From: Sulfurimonas sp.
Lineage (GTDB): Bacteria; Campylobacterota; Campylobacteria; Campylobacterales; Sulfurimonadaceae
DNA: 35,010 nt
Direction: 5' to 3'
NCBI GenBank assembly: GCA_002899765.1
Contig: PPDH01000033.1
Location: forward strand, 35,089-70,098
Shown: positions 7,279-16,159 of the stretch, one piece after another
How positions within the stretch are numbered: the stretch's first letter is position 1
How the letters are laid out: the number at the start of each line of letters is the position of its first letter
The notes under the pieces: generated by a model
Database searches by the model: none
What the model was told of the DNA's origin: nothing
What the model saw: only the letters and a program-made list of their open reading frames with translations
Made by a program: the position numbers and the translations under genes

Positions 7279-10152
7279 TTAGACAATAGTAGAGACGACT
7301 AAAAGTGCATTTTTATCCGTGTCTATATTTTTTATAAGTGAGCCGTCTATTTTTAAGTAATCTGCCTTTAGCTTTATTAGGTATGCAAAATTGCTGTAGC
7401 CTGTACCGAAATCATCGATAGCTATCTTGCAGCCATATTTTTTAACTTCATTTATAAAACGAATTACTCCCTCAAAGTTTACGATATACTCAGACTCTAC
7501 TATCTCAAATACGACTTTTGCACCGATGTCATGCTTTTGCAGCATTTTTAAGATAAACTCCGTAATATCAGGCTCAAGGATATCGTTGATAGATAGATTT
7601 ACGGAAAATTCTGCATCTATGTTTTTAAACTTTTCAAATGCCTGTTCTATAACTGCTTTTGTGATTGAGAAGTACTGTCTAGTCTTTTTTCCTACTTCTA
7701 AGAAAAAAAACGGAGATATAATCTTCTCACCGTCTCTCATCCTCACTAAACACTCATATTTTTCATACGCTAGATTTGAGTTGTTTACGATAGGCTGGTA
7801 AAAACTTATGATATCGTTGTTTTTGATAGCATCGGAGAGTTTTTTTGTCCAGTACATGTTCTCTTCATAGACTTTGTTAAGAGACTTTGATTCGTTATAA
7901 ACTAAAAAATCTATGTTTTTGCTTCTTGCCGTGCTCAGCGCCATGTTTGCCGTAGATAGAAGATGCTCTTTATCTTCAAAAGAGATACCGCCACTGCATG
8001 AGACAAGAAGCTCTTTGTTTTGTATGCTGAACTTCTCTTTAATGTTATCTATAATTTTTTTTACTTCAAGCACAAAAAGCTCTTTATAAAAATTGTCCGC
8101 TAAAACGGCAAACTCATCACCTTGAAGTCTGTAAAATTTTAAGTTTTTCTCCTGAGATATAAGATTGTAAATTTTGTTTGCGATAGATATGATGACAAGA
8201 TTACCAAATTCATGTCCGTAAAAATCATTAATCTGTCTAAAATTATCCAAGTTGAAAATTGAGATACAGGGAGATTTGCTATTTTCTATATCTTGATGGA
8301 GCTGAAACCTGTTTGAATAGCCTGTTAAGAGGTCGGTATATGCAATCTTCTCTATCTCTGCTTGTTGTTCGATGAGGGGAGTGATATCATTTCTGATAAA
8401 GAAGTATTCTATAACTTCACCTTCTAAATTTTTAATAGGCAAAATTGTTGTGTCTGTCCAAAATGCTTCACCCGATTTTTTTATATTTTTTATGATTCCA
8501 TGCCATATTTTATGAGAGTTAGATAGAGTATCCCATATTTCTTCGTATTGCTCTTTTGCGATGTCGGGCGAGAACATAACAGTATGATTTTTTCCCTTTA
8601 GCTCATCTAGAGTATATTGGCTAATTTTTGAAAATTTGTCGTTTATGTAGATGATGTTTTTGTTTTTGTCTATTCTTGAGAGGATTGTACTGCTATCTAT
8701 GGCATTTTCATACTCTTTTGAGACATGAATCATATCATCAAAGTTTTTCTCTGTAACTTTGAGCTGATCTTCAAAGTAGCTCATAAGCTCTTTTTGCTGA
8801 GTTATATCTGTTTTTATAGCGATATACTCCATAATATTGCCGTTTTTATCTAAGATCGGTTTTATAAAACCTTTTAACCAGTATGAAGAGCCATCTTTTG
8901 ATAGATTTTTAAAATCTCCGCTCCATGATTTTTTAAGATTTTTGATCGTATTCCAAAGATCTTTATAAATCTCCATGGGCATATCGGGATGACGGATGAT
9001 TTTGTATGAGTTGCCAACAAGCTCCTCTTTTGTATAACCGCTTCTTTTGCAAAAAGCATCATTTACATATCTGATAATTCCGTTTGTGTCGGTTTTTGAG
9101 ACGATAAAGCTCTCATCAACGGCTGATTTGTACTGCTCTAAAAGTACGAGTGAATTTTCAAACTCTTCATTTAAAAGGTGAGTGGAAGAGAGAATGTTTT
9201 TAGCGATAGAGCGCATAAAAAAAACAAGCATAATGACCAATACCAAAAGAAAAAGAGCAATGAAAAAAACTGTCTGTTTTATATCTTGTAATTTTGCATC
9301 GATAGATTTTTCTACATCCTCAAAGAGCTTCTCCTCAAGCTCTCTAAGGCTATTTATGCTTTTTGTTGCCGAATCAAACCAGTGAGATGGTTCTATGTTT
9401 TGAAGAGTTGGCTCTTTTGTATTTAGTACAGATTTGATGATTTTAAAAGTCTCTTGAAAATGGGCTTCTTGAGCTGTTTTTACATATAAGTCATAGTAAA
9501 GAGGTTGCTCTTTTAGAGATTGCTTAAATCTATTTATGCCTGCATTGTAGATGTAAAAAGATCTATCCGTTTGTATAAAATTCTCTTGTGAAAGTGACTT
9601 ATTTACAAATACTTCGTTTAAAGCTGCCCTCATTTGACCCAAATTCTCTTTTGCAAAAGACAAAAAACCATATGCTTGCATATAGTTTCTATCTGTTCGC
9701 TCCTCCATCATAGTCGGGATGACTTTTGTAAAATCAAGAAGTATGGCTATCTCTCTAGTATAGTAAGCTTGAACCTCTGAGGCTGATATATTTAGTTCGT
9801 CAATCCGCTCTCTTACTCTTTTTATGTTGCTTAAGAGAGTTGTATCAAAATCTTTGTAGCGAGGAGATTTTAAACTCTCCAACGCAGTGTCTAGATCATT
9901 TCTGGTTTTTATAAGCAATGGATCTTTGAGATTTGAATCCTTAGCTACAAATCCGGTGCTGACACCTCTTTCAATCTGCATCATATGAACTATCCAAGAG
10001 GTTAGTTTTACATCATCAATATATCTTTGCGTTTGCTCAAGCTCTTGTACATGAACAAATTCATGCGCTATTTTGTTTGAAGAGAGCAATATAATAACAA
10101 GAGATGGTACAATGGTTAAAAAAAGCAGTTTTGATTTTAAGTTTATCTTCAT
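7279..10152 (-). CDS. NIT-PAS-PAS-GGDEF-EAL sensor protein, prematurely stopped
   Basis: Membrane sensor of cyclic di-GMP turnover. Order of parts in the 957 residues: membrane segment (about 8-26), periplasmic NIT-type domain (MQIERGVSTGF near 58-68), membrane segment (294-316), PAS (about 345-455), PAS (about 485-595), GGDEF (about 603-755), EAL (about 775 on). The GGDEF site reads QGDEF (677-681) and the metal Asp of the usual DIDxFK appears as Asn (FNLDNF), so cyclase activity is doubtful; it may be a GTP-binding regulatory domain. The EAL motif reads ECL (800-802) and DDFGTG (913-918) is intact, so the full-length protein would probably be a phosphodiesterase. TAA at codon 958 removes the last 44 residues of the barrel. 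The start is ATG 10152 with a perfect AAGGAGGT. The chemoreceptor gene lies 79 bases upstream on the same strand and may be co-transcribed. Confidence 0.9.
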   Translation of the reverse strand: MKINLKSKLLFLTIVPSLVIILLSSNKIAHEFVHVQELEQTQRYIDDVKLTSWIVHMMQIERGVSTGFVAKDSNLKDPLLIKTRNDLDTALESLKSPRYKDFDTTLLSNIKRVRERIDELNISASEVQAYYTREIAILLDFTKVIPTMMEERTDRNYMQAYGFLSFAKENLGQMRAALNEVFVNKSLSQENFIQTDRSFYIYNAGINRFKQSLKEQPLYYDLYVKTAQEAHFQETFKIIKSVLNTKEPTLQNIEPSHWFDSATKSINSLRELEEKLFEDVEKSIDAKLQDIKQTVFFIALFLLVLVIMLVFFMRSIAKNILSSTHLLNEEFENSLVLLEQYKSAVDESFIVSKTDTNGIIRYVNDAFCKRSGYTKEELVGNSYKIIRHPDMPMEIYKDLWNTIKNLKKSWSGDFKNLSKDGSSYWLKGFIKPILDKNGNIMEYIAIKTDITQQKELMSYFEDQLKVTEKNFDDMIHVSKEYENAIDSSTILSRIDKNKNIIYINDKFSKISQYTLDELKGKNHTVMFSPDIAKEQYEEIWDTLSNSHKIWHGIIKNIKKSGEAFWTDTTILPIKNLEGEVIEYFFIRNDITPLIEQQAEIEKIAYTDLLTGYSNRFQLHQDIENSKSPCISIFNLDNFRQINDFYGHEFGNLVIISIANKIYNLISQEKNLKFYRLQGDEFAVLADNFYKELFVLEVKKIIDNIKEKFSIQNKELLVSCSGGISFEDKEHLLSTANMALSTARSKNIDFLVYNESKSLNKVYEENMYWTKKLSDAIKNNDIISFYQPIVNNSNLAYEKYECLVRMRDGEKIISPFFFLEVGKKTRQYFSITKAVIEQAFEKFKNIDAEFSVNLSINDILEPDITEFILKMLQKHDIGAKVVFEIVESEYIVNFEGVIRFINEVKKYGCKIAIDDFGTGYSNFAYLIKLKADYLKIDGSLIKNIDTDKNALLVVSTIV

Positions 10153-10231
10153 TTTACCTCCTTATCTTATTAGTTATCTTGCAATATTTTCAAATAATAT
10201 CAAACAATTGTTAAGATTGTGTTACATATAG

Positions 10232-11329
10232 CTATTTGACCTCTTTTAACATTGTATCTAGTATCTCAAAAAGCTCTTTGCTTGCACTCTCTGCATCTTT
10301 GAAGTGGTTGATAACTTTGTTGATATCTGCTAAACAGTTACCGCTTTTTACACATTCGATGGCTGCAATGGCATTGTCATGCACTTTTGCATGCGGAGCG
10401 TCTATCATGTTATATGCTTTTGTAGTTCCAAAGAGAGCTTTGCCTTGCTCACCTTTCCATTTGCCGAATCTGCATGAGCGGTGATTTGAGAGTTCAACAT
10501 CTTTAGCGTTAAATACAGCGTCATACGCATTAACCTTAAATAGTACATGGTCTAATTTTGCCAGATTTATAAAGAGTTCATAGCTGACATGTCTGTTGTC
10601 ATCTTTGATAATTTGAGTGCTGCTAAGAAGTTTGTCAAGCTCTTCTTTGAAATTATCGAGATTGTTTGAAGAAGTTTGTGCTTCACTCTCTAGTTTTTCG
10701 CTGTCTGAGTGCATGATATGGGCATTTTGTTTAAGTGTGTTGATATTTATCTCAACCTCTGCCGTTGCTTTTTGCGTTCTCTCTGCAAGTTTGCGAACCT
10801 CGTCTGCAACAACTGCAAATCCTCTTCCATGCTCTCCCGCACGTGCCGCTTCAATCGCAGCGTTGAGTGCTAAAAGATTTGTCTGATCTGAGATATCTTT
10901 GATGAGATTGATAACTTCAGAGATGGCAGAAACACTCTCATTTAGGTGTTCAGCCGTGGCTCTTAGCTCATTTGCCATTTGAATGATGGCATCGGTGTTA
11001 AAGATGGAGTTGGCATTTTGTCTGATGTCAATCATAAAACCTTCATTCTCAACTGTGAGCTTTGCGATCTCTTCTAAAAATGAGATATTGTGTTCTATTC
11101 CACTTTGAATTACCTTAATGTTGCTGGCACAACCGTCTGAGAGGTTGTGAGTAAGCTCTTTTTTAAGCTTGTTTTCTTGCTCGATATTTTTAACTTCTTT
11201 AGCTTGGCTTTGAAACGCTTCATTTTCGAGTCTAAGTTTTTCACACTCTTCTTGAAGCCCTTTGACTTTTGCTTCTAGCTCTTGGATTTGCAGGGAGTTT
11301 TTGTTGTTGCTGTTGTTAAAAAAAGACAT
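10232..11329 (-). CDS. Soluble methyl-accepting chemoreceptor with CZB zinc domain (TlpD-like)
   Basis: Cytoplasmic chemoreceptor that signals through CheA/CheW. There is no membrane segment in 365 residues. Residues about 15-60 form a coiled coil. The conserved signalling hairpin is at 140-190 ([39 protein letters not shown]). The C-terminus is a chemoreceptor zinc-binding (CZB) domain with likely ligands His261, Cys286 (in SCRFGKW), His313 and His317 (APHAKVH). Architecture and size match Helicobacter TlpD, which links oxidant or energy stress to swimming; the same role here is inference. The start is ATG after AAAGGA. A run of nine G lies about 60 bases upstream. The EAL-domain sensor is the next gene on the same strand. 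Confidence 0.92.
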   Translation of the reverse strand: MSFFNNSNNKNSLQIQELEAKVKGLQEECEKLRLENEAFQSQAKEVKNIEQENKLKKELTHNLSDGCASNIKVIQSGIEHNISFLEEIAKLTVENEGFMIDIRQNANSIFNTDAIIQMANELRATAEHLNESVSAISEVINLIKDISDQTNLLALNAAIEAARAGEHGRGFAVVADEVRKLAERTQKATAEVEININTLKQNAHIMHSDSEKLESEAQTSSNNLDNFKEELDKLLSSTQIIKDDNRHVSYELFINLAKLDHVLFKVNAYDAVFNAKDVELSNHRSCRFGKWKGEQGKALFGTTKAYNMIDAPHAKVHDNAIAAIECVKSGNCLADINKVINHFKDAESASKELFEILDTMLKEVK

Positions 11330-11389
11330 CTTCTTTCCTTTTTACTTTGTATGGTTCTGCAAGGAATCTAATTGATATGACCCCGATAA

Positions 11390-11398
11390 GGGGGGGGG
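11390..11398. promoter_or_regulatory. Poly-G9 tract upstream of the chemoreceptor gene
   Basis: Nine consecutive G, directly after CCCCGATAA, in otherwise AT-rich DNA 61-69 bases before the chemoreceptor ATG. Runs of G this long are slippage-prone and drive phase variation in Campylobacter and Helicobacter. Here the tract is outside the gene and could change promoter spacing. The rest of the 290-base gap (11330-11619) is AT-rich, with one weak hairpin at 11571-11589 and no gene. Confidence 0.5.
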
Positions 11399-11619
11399 AA
11401 ACTACTAAATGTTTGCTATATATTAGAGTTATAATAGTTATTTGCTAAAAGTATTATTAAAAAATGAAATAATTCTAAAGATAAGAGGACATTTATCACA
11501 TTCGTAACAAAACTAAACATATTGAATATTGCAATAATATAATTTCAAACAAAAAAAGAGCCTAAGAATATTTTACCACAAGGGTAAAAATCTGCAGAGT
11601 CTATAAGTTTTATACTCTT

Positions 11620-12318
11620 TTAGAGCGGTGTTAAAATCCATTTTGCCAATGTGTCAAGTTCTTCATTTGTGAGTTGTCCAAATGCCGGCATAACAGCTCT
11701 TGAGTTCTCCCACGCTCCTTTGCTTCCTTTTTTTATGCTCTGTTTAAGTGCATCTTGCGAGGATGCGAATTTTTTTTGTATTTTTGTAAATGAAGGACCT
11801 ACGAAATCTCTCTCAACTCTGTGACATCCCAAACAGTTGTTTTTTAGAGCTATTTTTTCTCCCTCAGGGAGTGCATCATACTTCATTTTTGCTTCCATGG
11901 CTTCAGAGAGTCTCTTTTGCGTGTAGTTGCTAAACATATATTTTGCAATTGCTTTTGCTTCATCATCTGTTACACTCTCTTTTAGTGAGGGCATGAGTCC
12001 GTATTTCTCAAGAGTTCCTTTGTCGCAAAACGACTTCTCAAAACTCGGCTCTTTGATGTAATCAACCACAAACTCTACGGCTTCATAAATCCTCCCAGAT
12101 TCATCTTTTGGTTTTACAAAATCAAATATATGAATAGAGACGGACATCATGGGAGGTGCGACTTCATTTTTAAGTAAAAGAGGCGGCATATTTAAGTCAT
12201 GGCAAGATGCGCATTTTTGCTCTAAAAGTTTTTTGCCATCAAGTTCTTTAGTCGGTTCGTTGCTGCTGCAAGCAGTAAAAAAAAGTACCACGATTAAAAG
12301 AGTGTATTTTAAAATCAT
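11620..12318 (-). CDS. Dihaem cytochrome c lipoprotein
   Basis: Periplasm-facing electron carrier. The signal ends with a lipobox (FFTAC, Cys17). There are two haem sites, CASCH (36-40) and CLGCH (162-166). The second lies in a typical cytochrome c class I domain, with FVGPSF after the haem and the Met ligand at about 210 (AVMPAFGQL), closing with the helix NEELDTLAKWILTPL. The first haem domain is larger and less standard (about 30-140). 232 residues in all. ATG start after AAGGT. It stands alone or last after the EI24 gene, with 70 bases between. Redox partner unknown. Confidence 0.87.
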   Translation of the reverse strand: MILKYTLLIVVLFFTACSSNEPTKELDGKKLLEQKCASCHDLNMPPLLLKNEVAPPMMSVSIHIFDFVKPKDESGRIYEAVEFVVDYIKEPSFEKSFCDKGTLEKYGLMPSLKESVTDDEAKAIAKYMFSNYTQKRLSEAMEAKMKYDALPEGEKIALKNNCLGCHRVERDFVGPSFTKIQKKFASSQDALKQSIKKGSKGAWENSRAVMPAFGQLTNEELDTLAKWILTPL

Positions 12319-12388
12319 AATCTTACCTTTTGTATATTATAATCAAAGTGTATAATATAAAGAGTTAAAAAAAGATGAAGATAAATTT

Positions 12389-13180
12389 TTAATTGAGATA
12401 TTGGGTTTTTCTTATCTTTGAAACTTCCAAAAAGTAAGTGTGTCCGAGGTAGATGACAAAAAATACAGCTGTAAAAAAGATAGCAAAGGGAACAAGTGAG
12501 AGAAGGTAGAGCAGAAGTGTTTTTACTCTTAGGTTTTTTGCATTAAAAAACTCTATCTGTTTTGCTTCTTCTTTTGTGCAGATACTTGAAGAGATATCAA
12601 AAGTGAGCATCTTGTGAAAAAAGTAGTAAAGCGGTATATTGATTGCCACTATATTAACAAGCGGAATAAAGTAAAAAGGGATGAGTAAAAAGAAGAGCAA
12701 AAGCATAACCACTGAGTATTTTAGAGCTAAAAAGATTGCAGAAACAGGATTTGAGTAGCCTGTCATGTCAACATCCTGATAGTGTCTTAAGCGGAGTTCT
12801 CTTAAGATAAGCGGCGTTAAAAAACCGATGATAATAATTGCCACAAAGATAGAGAGGTAGATGGTTAAAAAACCGCCGATTATATAGATGAGAAAAGTTG
12901 CCAGCCATGATGTGATAGCATAGCTCATCAAAAATTTCATAATTGCCGAACCTTCAAGTTCTGCTTCCATAGTCTCTGTGTGTGGGATGCCGTTTTGCAT
13001 AGTTGTTTGAGAGCTCTCAATATGCATGGTGCCGAGCTGTTCTACGCCGATGCCTGCTGCAACAAAGAAAAGTATGTACATGACGATGATGCTTATGACA
13101 AAAGGCAAAAGGGCGTATTTGAGCATTTTTGGGGTTAAAAAATCTTTGATGCTCTGGAGCAGTATCTCTTTCTCGCTCAT
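12389..13180 (-). CDS. EI24-domain integral membrane protein
   Basis: Membrane protein of the EI24/CysZ-like family; the substrate is unknown and sulfate transport should not be assumed. About six hydrophobic segments are visible, including LLPFVISIIVMYILFFVAAG near the start and FLTIYLSIFVAIIIIGFLTP in the middle, with the family-like IPLYYFFHKMLTFD late in the protein. I place the start at ATG 13180 (MSEKEILL): GGAG lies six bases upstream and the ATG overlaps the TGA of the preceding gene (ATGA), a translational coupling. An in-frame GTG at 13192 is the alternative. Third gene of the lemA operon. Confidence 0.72.
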   Translation of the reverse strand: MSEKEILLQSIKDFLTPKMLKYALLPFVISIIVMYILFFVAAGIGVEQLGTMHIESSQTTMQNGIPHTETMEAELEGSAIMKFLMSYAITSWLATFLIYIIGGFLTIYLSIFVAIIIIGFLTPLILRELRLRHYQDVDMTGYSNPVSAIFLALKYSVVMLLLFFLLIPFYFIPLVNIVAINIPLYYFFHKMLTFDISSSICTKEEAKQIEFFNAKNLRVKTLLLYLLSLVPFAIFFTAVFFVIYLGHTYFLEVSKIRKTQYLN

Positions 13181-14118
13181 CTCTTGCTCCACAGTTTTTG
13201 GTTTAGTTTTAACTCTTCAACGATACTTATCGCCAGATGTAGAGTTTTTACATACTCCATAGCCACCTTGTAGTCCAGCAGCGAGCGGAATATGGATGGT
13301 TCAAACAGGTCTTTGTTGTAACTGATCGCCATGTAGATATGCGCTCCCACAAAAGAGATAGAGACAGGATGTGCAGATTTGTGCTTAAAGTCAAGCAGTT
13401 TTTTCATAAGTGCGTGCGAGAGGATATATCTTGCTTCGACTTGGTCTGTGGAATAAATCACAAACTCTTTCTCAAACGCCGGATCATCCATTTTGATTAG
13501 TTCGTCCCTTGCCATATTATTTGACTGCAGCCAGTGTCCTATGATATCACCAAATGTACTTTGAGCAGTGTCTGGAAGAACGATTGTTTCGCCGCTGAAG
13601 TGTTTGTTAAAATCTGCAACGACAAAAAGCCCTTGAAAAATGGTACTCCATGTATCTTTGCCTTTTGAATTTTGATTTTTCTTTTGGGCGTGGAGGTCTG
13701 AAAACTGGATGTTGATACCCTCAATCTGACCTTTTACATAGTCGTTTCCGCTGAGTTTGTCTGGTTTTTCAAAGAGTCTAGAGTTCTCGAAATAGTAGTC
13801 GGACACATGTGTGTTTGATGCGTATACAAGCGAAGAGTCTATGGCATGAACAAGCGGTTTGATAACGCTCATTTTAAACTCATGCGTGTAGTCATGCACT
13901 AAAAATTTATAAGCAATACCCCCAAGCGCGATGGTGGCAAAGAGAACAAACTCATAAAAACCTTGAAGCGAGTATGCCGCAACACCTGCAATAACCGTGA
14001 GAAAAATCCCAACAATAATGATGCGGTGACTGAGATTTTTTCTATCCTTTTCCAGTTTTTCAAGCGTGGGATAGAGACTCTTGTAGTAAAAGTCTGTTAA
14101 TTCACTTACGCTCTTCAC
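13177..14118 (-). CDS. DUF3137 membrane protein (LemA partner)
   Basis: Uncharacterised family usually found beside lemA. The N-terminus has two hydrophobic segments close together (IIIVGIFLTVIAGVAAYSL and FYEFVLFATIALGGIAYKFL, about residues 35-75), followed by a large soluble part of about 240 residues containing the family-like core (VKGQIEGINIQFSDLHAQ, FQGLFVVADFNKHFSG). The start is probably GTG 14118, which has AGG seven bases upstream; TTG 14124 is possible. It begins nine bases after the lemA stop and overlaps the EI24 gene by four bases. Molecular function unknown. Confidence 0.78.
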   Translation of the reverse strand: MKSVSELTDFYYKSLYPTLEKLEKDRKNLSHRIIIVGIFLTVIAGVAAYSLQGFYEFVLFATIALGGIAYKFLVHDYTHEFKMSVIKPLVHAIDSSLVYASNTHVSDYYFENSRLFEKPDKLSGNDYVKGQIEGINIQFSDLHAQKKNQNSKGKDTWSTIFQGLFVVADFNKHFSGETIVLPDTAQSTFGDIIGHWLQSNNMARDELIKMDDPAFEKEFVIYSTDQVEARYILSHALMKKLLDFKHKSAHPVSISFVGAHIYMAISYNKDLFEPSIFRSLLDYKVAMEYVKTLHLAISIVEELKLNQKLWSKR

Positions 14119-14126
14119 TGCCAAAC

Positions 14127-14681
14127 CTAGCTAAAGAGCTCTTTAACGTCTACATTTTTACGCTCACTCTCTACAATCTCAAACACCTCTTTTCTTCTGT
14201 AGTTCATAAGTGAGGCCATAAAGTTTGTCGGAACCATCTCTATGGCATTGTTATAGTCTGTTACGGCTTGGTTGTAAGCGCGACGTGCAGCTGAAATCTG
14301 CTCTTCTACTTCATGAAGCGTGTGTTGGAGATGCATAACATTTTCATTTGCTTTTAACTCTGGATAGTTCTCAACCGCTACCATGATGGAGCCTAAAGCA
14401 GAGGTTACTTTTGCATCAAGGGAGATTTTTTCCCCATCGCTGAGGTTTGGTCTGTTTGCTTCTGCGCGAAGTTTTGTAACTTCTTCTAAAAGCGATTTTT
14501 CGTGCTGCATATACTGCTTTACCGATGCAACAAGATTTGGGATGAGGTCGTAGCGTTTTTTAAGATTTGTATCTACGCTTGCAAAGATATTCTCAACCTG
14601 ATTTTTCTTCGCAACTAGCGAGTTGTACATCAAAGCTAAGATAAGAACTATAATGATTAAAATAATGAGCGATGTCGGCAT
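14127..14681 (-). CDS. lemA: LemA family protein
   Basis: Small membrane-anchored helical protein of unknown biochemical role. One N-terminal membrane segment (SLIILIIIVLILALMYNSLV), then a helical bundle with the family signature: NQVENIFASVDTNLKKRYDLIPNLVASVKQYM and, later, NYPELKANENVMHLQHTLHEVEEQISAARRAYNQAVTDYN quoted in parts as NYPELKAN, EEQISAARRAYN and VTDYN. 184 residues, the normal size. The start is ATG 14681, seven bases after AAGGA; a TTG at 14687 is in frame but badly spaced. First gene of the lemA - DUF3137 - EI24 operon, divergent from dgt. Confidence 0.93.
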   Translation of the reverse strand: MPTSLIILIIIVLILALMYNSLVAKKNQVENIFASVDTNLKKRYDLIPNLVASVKQYMQHEKSLLEEVTKLRAEANRPNLSDGEKISLDAKVTSALGSIMVAVENYPELKANENVMHLQHTLHEVEEQISAARRAYNQAVTDYNNAIEMVPTNFMASLMNYRRKEVFEIVESERKNVDVKELFS

Positions 14682-14801
14682 GGGCAATTCCTTAAGATGG
14701 GCTTAGTGCAATAGTCTATCCAAAAATGGTTGAAATTTCTATTTTTGAAGTTTAGTTTTTGTACTATAGCAATACAAAATCCCTTGAGATGGAGATAAAA
14801 A

Positions 14802-16139
14802 ATGTTTGAAAAACTACTCTGCAAAAAAAGATATTACTCTGATAGTGAGATACATGAGGATGAAAATCAACAATATTACAGAAGCAGTTTTCATAAAGAT
14901 TACGACAGGATAATATTTTCCAACTCATTTAGAAGATTATCAAAAAAGACGCAGGTGCATCCGCTCTCAAAAAACGACCATGTCCACAACAGACTCACGC
15001 ACAGCCTTGAAGTGGCAAGTGTGGGCAGAAGTTTGGGGCTTAGAGTCGGAGAATTTTTAAGTAAAAAGTATCCGTATGAAGAGATAAATCCCTATGATGT
15101 CGCATACATTATCCAGACTGCATGTTTGGCTCATGATATCGGAAACCCTCCTTTTGGACATGCAGGCGAAGAGGTCATAAAAGAGTGGTTTGAAACAAAC
15201 AGAGATGAAGATTTTTTAAAAGAGCTCTCGTCAGACGAGATAGAAGATTTTATACATCTTGACGGAAATGCACAAAGTTTCAGAGTAGTTACACAGATAG
15301 AAAACAATCTTTTTGGCGGCGGTATGAATCTCACTTTTGCCACACTAGGGGCTTTGGTAAAGTACCCGCACTCTTCATGCAACTGCAAAAATATAGGCAA
15401 ATCTAAGTTTAACTATTTTCAAAGCGAAGCTTCCTTTTTCAAACTCCTTTTTGATGAGCTTGGACTCTCAAAAGCCGACGGCACATTCAAAAGACATCCA
15501 CTCTCTTATTTGATGGAAGCTGCAGATGATATCTGTTACGGTTTGCTGGACTTACAGGATGCTCTAGAGCTCAAAATCATAACACTTGAGGATGTAAAAA
15601 ATATATTTACTCTTGTTTGCGGCGAAGAAGAGGTTGCAAAAGTGTACTCTAATGAGAGCATTGAAGATACAAAAAAAGTCTCAAAACTCGTTGCTATCTC
15701 TATTCATAACTTGGCTGTTCATACCATGGAGATTTTTGAAGAGAATTTTGATGCCATTGTAAGTGATGAACAGCCAAAGGATTTGATAGAACTTTTTAGA
15801 AAAAAAGAGTTTCAAACAGCTATAAAAGAGGCAAAAAAGCTTGGAAGCCAAAAAATATTTAACGAAAAAAGAAAGATAGAACTCGAACTAGGAGCTTACA
15901 ACATCATAGAAACTCTGCTTGAAAATCTGATGCATGCCTCGTACGAACTTTACAAAAAAGAGGATGAGTCAAAACTCTCTTTTAGAAACAAAAGAGCATT
16001 GGAGCTGATGGGCGAAAACAGACCTCAAAAAACGCAGAATTTATATAAAATGTATCAAAGAGTGGTCGACTACATAGTCGGCATGACAGACAATCATGCG
16101 AAGTATGTGGCAAATCAGTTGAACGGCATGGGGATTTAA
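14802..16139 (+). CDS. dgt: Deoxyguanosinetriphosphate triphosphohydrolase-like HD protein
   Basis: Hydrolyses dNTPs to deoxynucleoside plus tripolyphosphate. The 445 residues have FSNSFRRLSKKTQVHPL (39-55), the HD metal site His67 (NRLTHSLEVA), His111-Asp112 (AHDIGNPPFGH), His120, and the late Asp in EAADDICYGLLD (239-250); LDGNAQSFRVVTQIE (153-167) is the typical Dgt substrate segment. ATG after GGAG (14791-14794). It is alone on its strand: lemA diverges from it and the phosphodiesterase gene converges on it. A possible -10 (ACTATAGC) lies near 14763-14770. dGTP preference is family knowledge; dNTP range may be wider. Confidence 0.93.
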   Translation: MFEKLLCKKRYYSDSEIHEDENQQYYRSSFHKDYDRIIFSNSFRRLSKKTQVHPLSKNDHVHNRLTHSLEVASVGRSLGLRVGEFLSKKYPYEEINPYDVAYIIQTACLAHDIGNPPFGHAGEEVIKEWFETNRDEDFLKELSSDEIEDFIHLDGNAQSFRVVTQIENNLFGGGMNLTFATLGALVKYPHSSCNCKNIGKSKFNYFQSEASFFKLLFDELGLSKADGTFKRHPLSYLMEAADDICYGLLDLQDALELKIITLEDVKNIFTLVCGEEEVAKVYSNESIEDTKKVSKLVAISIHNLAVHTMEIFEENFDAIVSDEQPKDLIELFRKKEFQTAIKEAKKLGSQKIFNEKRKIELELGAYNIIETLLENLMHASYELYKKEDESKLSFRNKRALELMGENRPQKTQNLYKMYQRVVDYIVGMTDNHAKYVANQLNGMGI

Positions 16140-16159
16140 AAAATTAATATTAAAGCTTA

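Noticed and set aside
11571-11589. Hairpin TTTTACC-ACAAG-GGTAAAA as a terminator for the dihaem cytochrome gene
   Set aside because: The stem is AT-rich and no U-run follows it on the minus strand.
12389-13180. CysZ sulfate transporter
   Set aside because: EI24-like features are visible but no sulfate-assimilation genes surround it; the lemA linkage points elsewhere.
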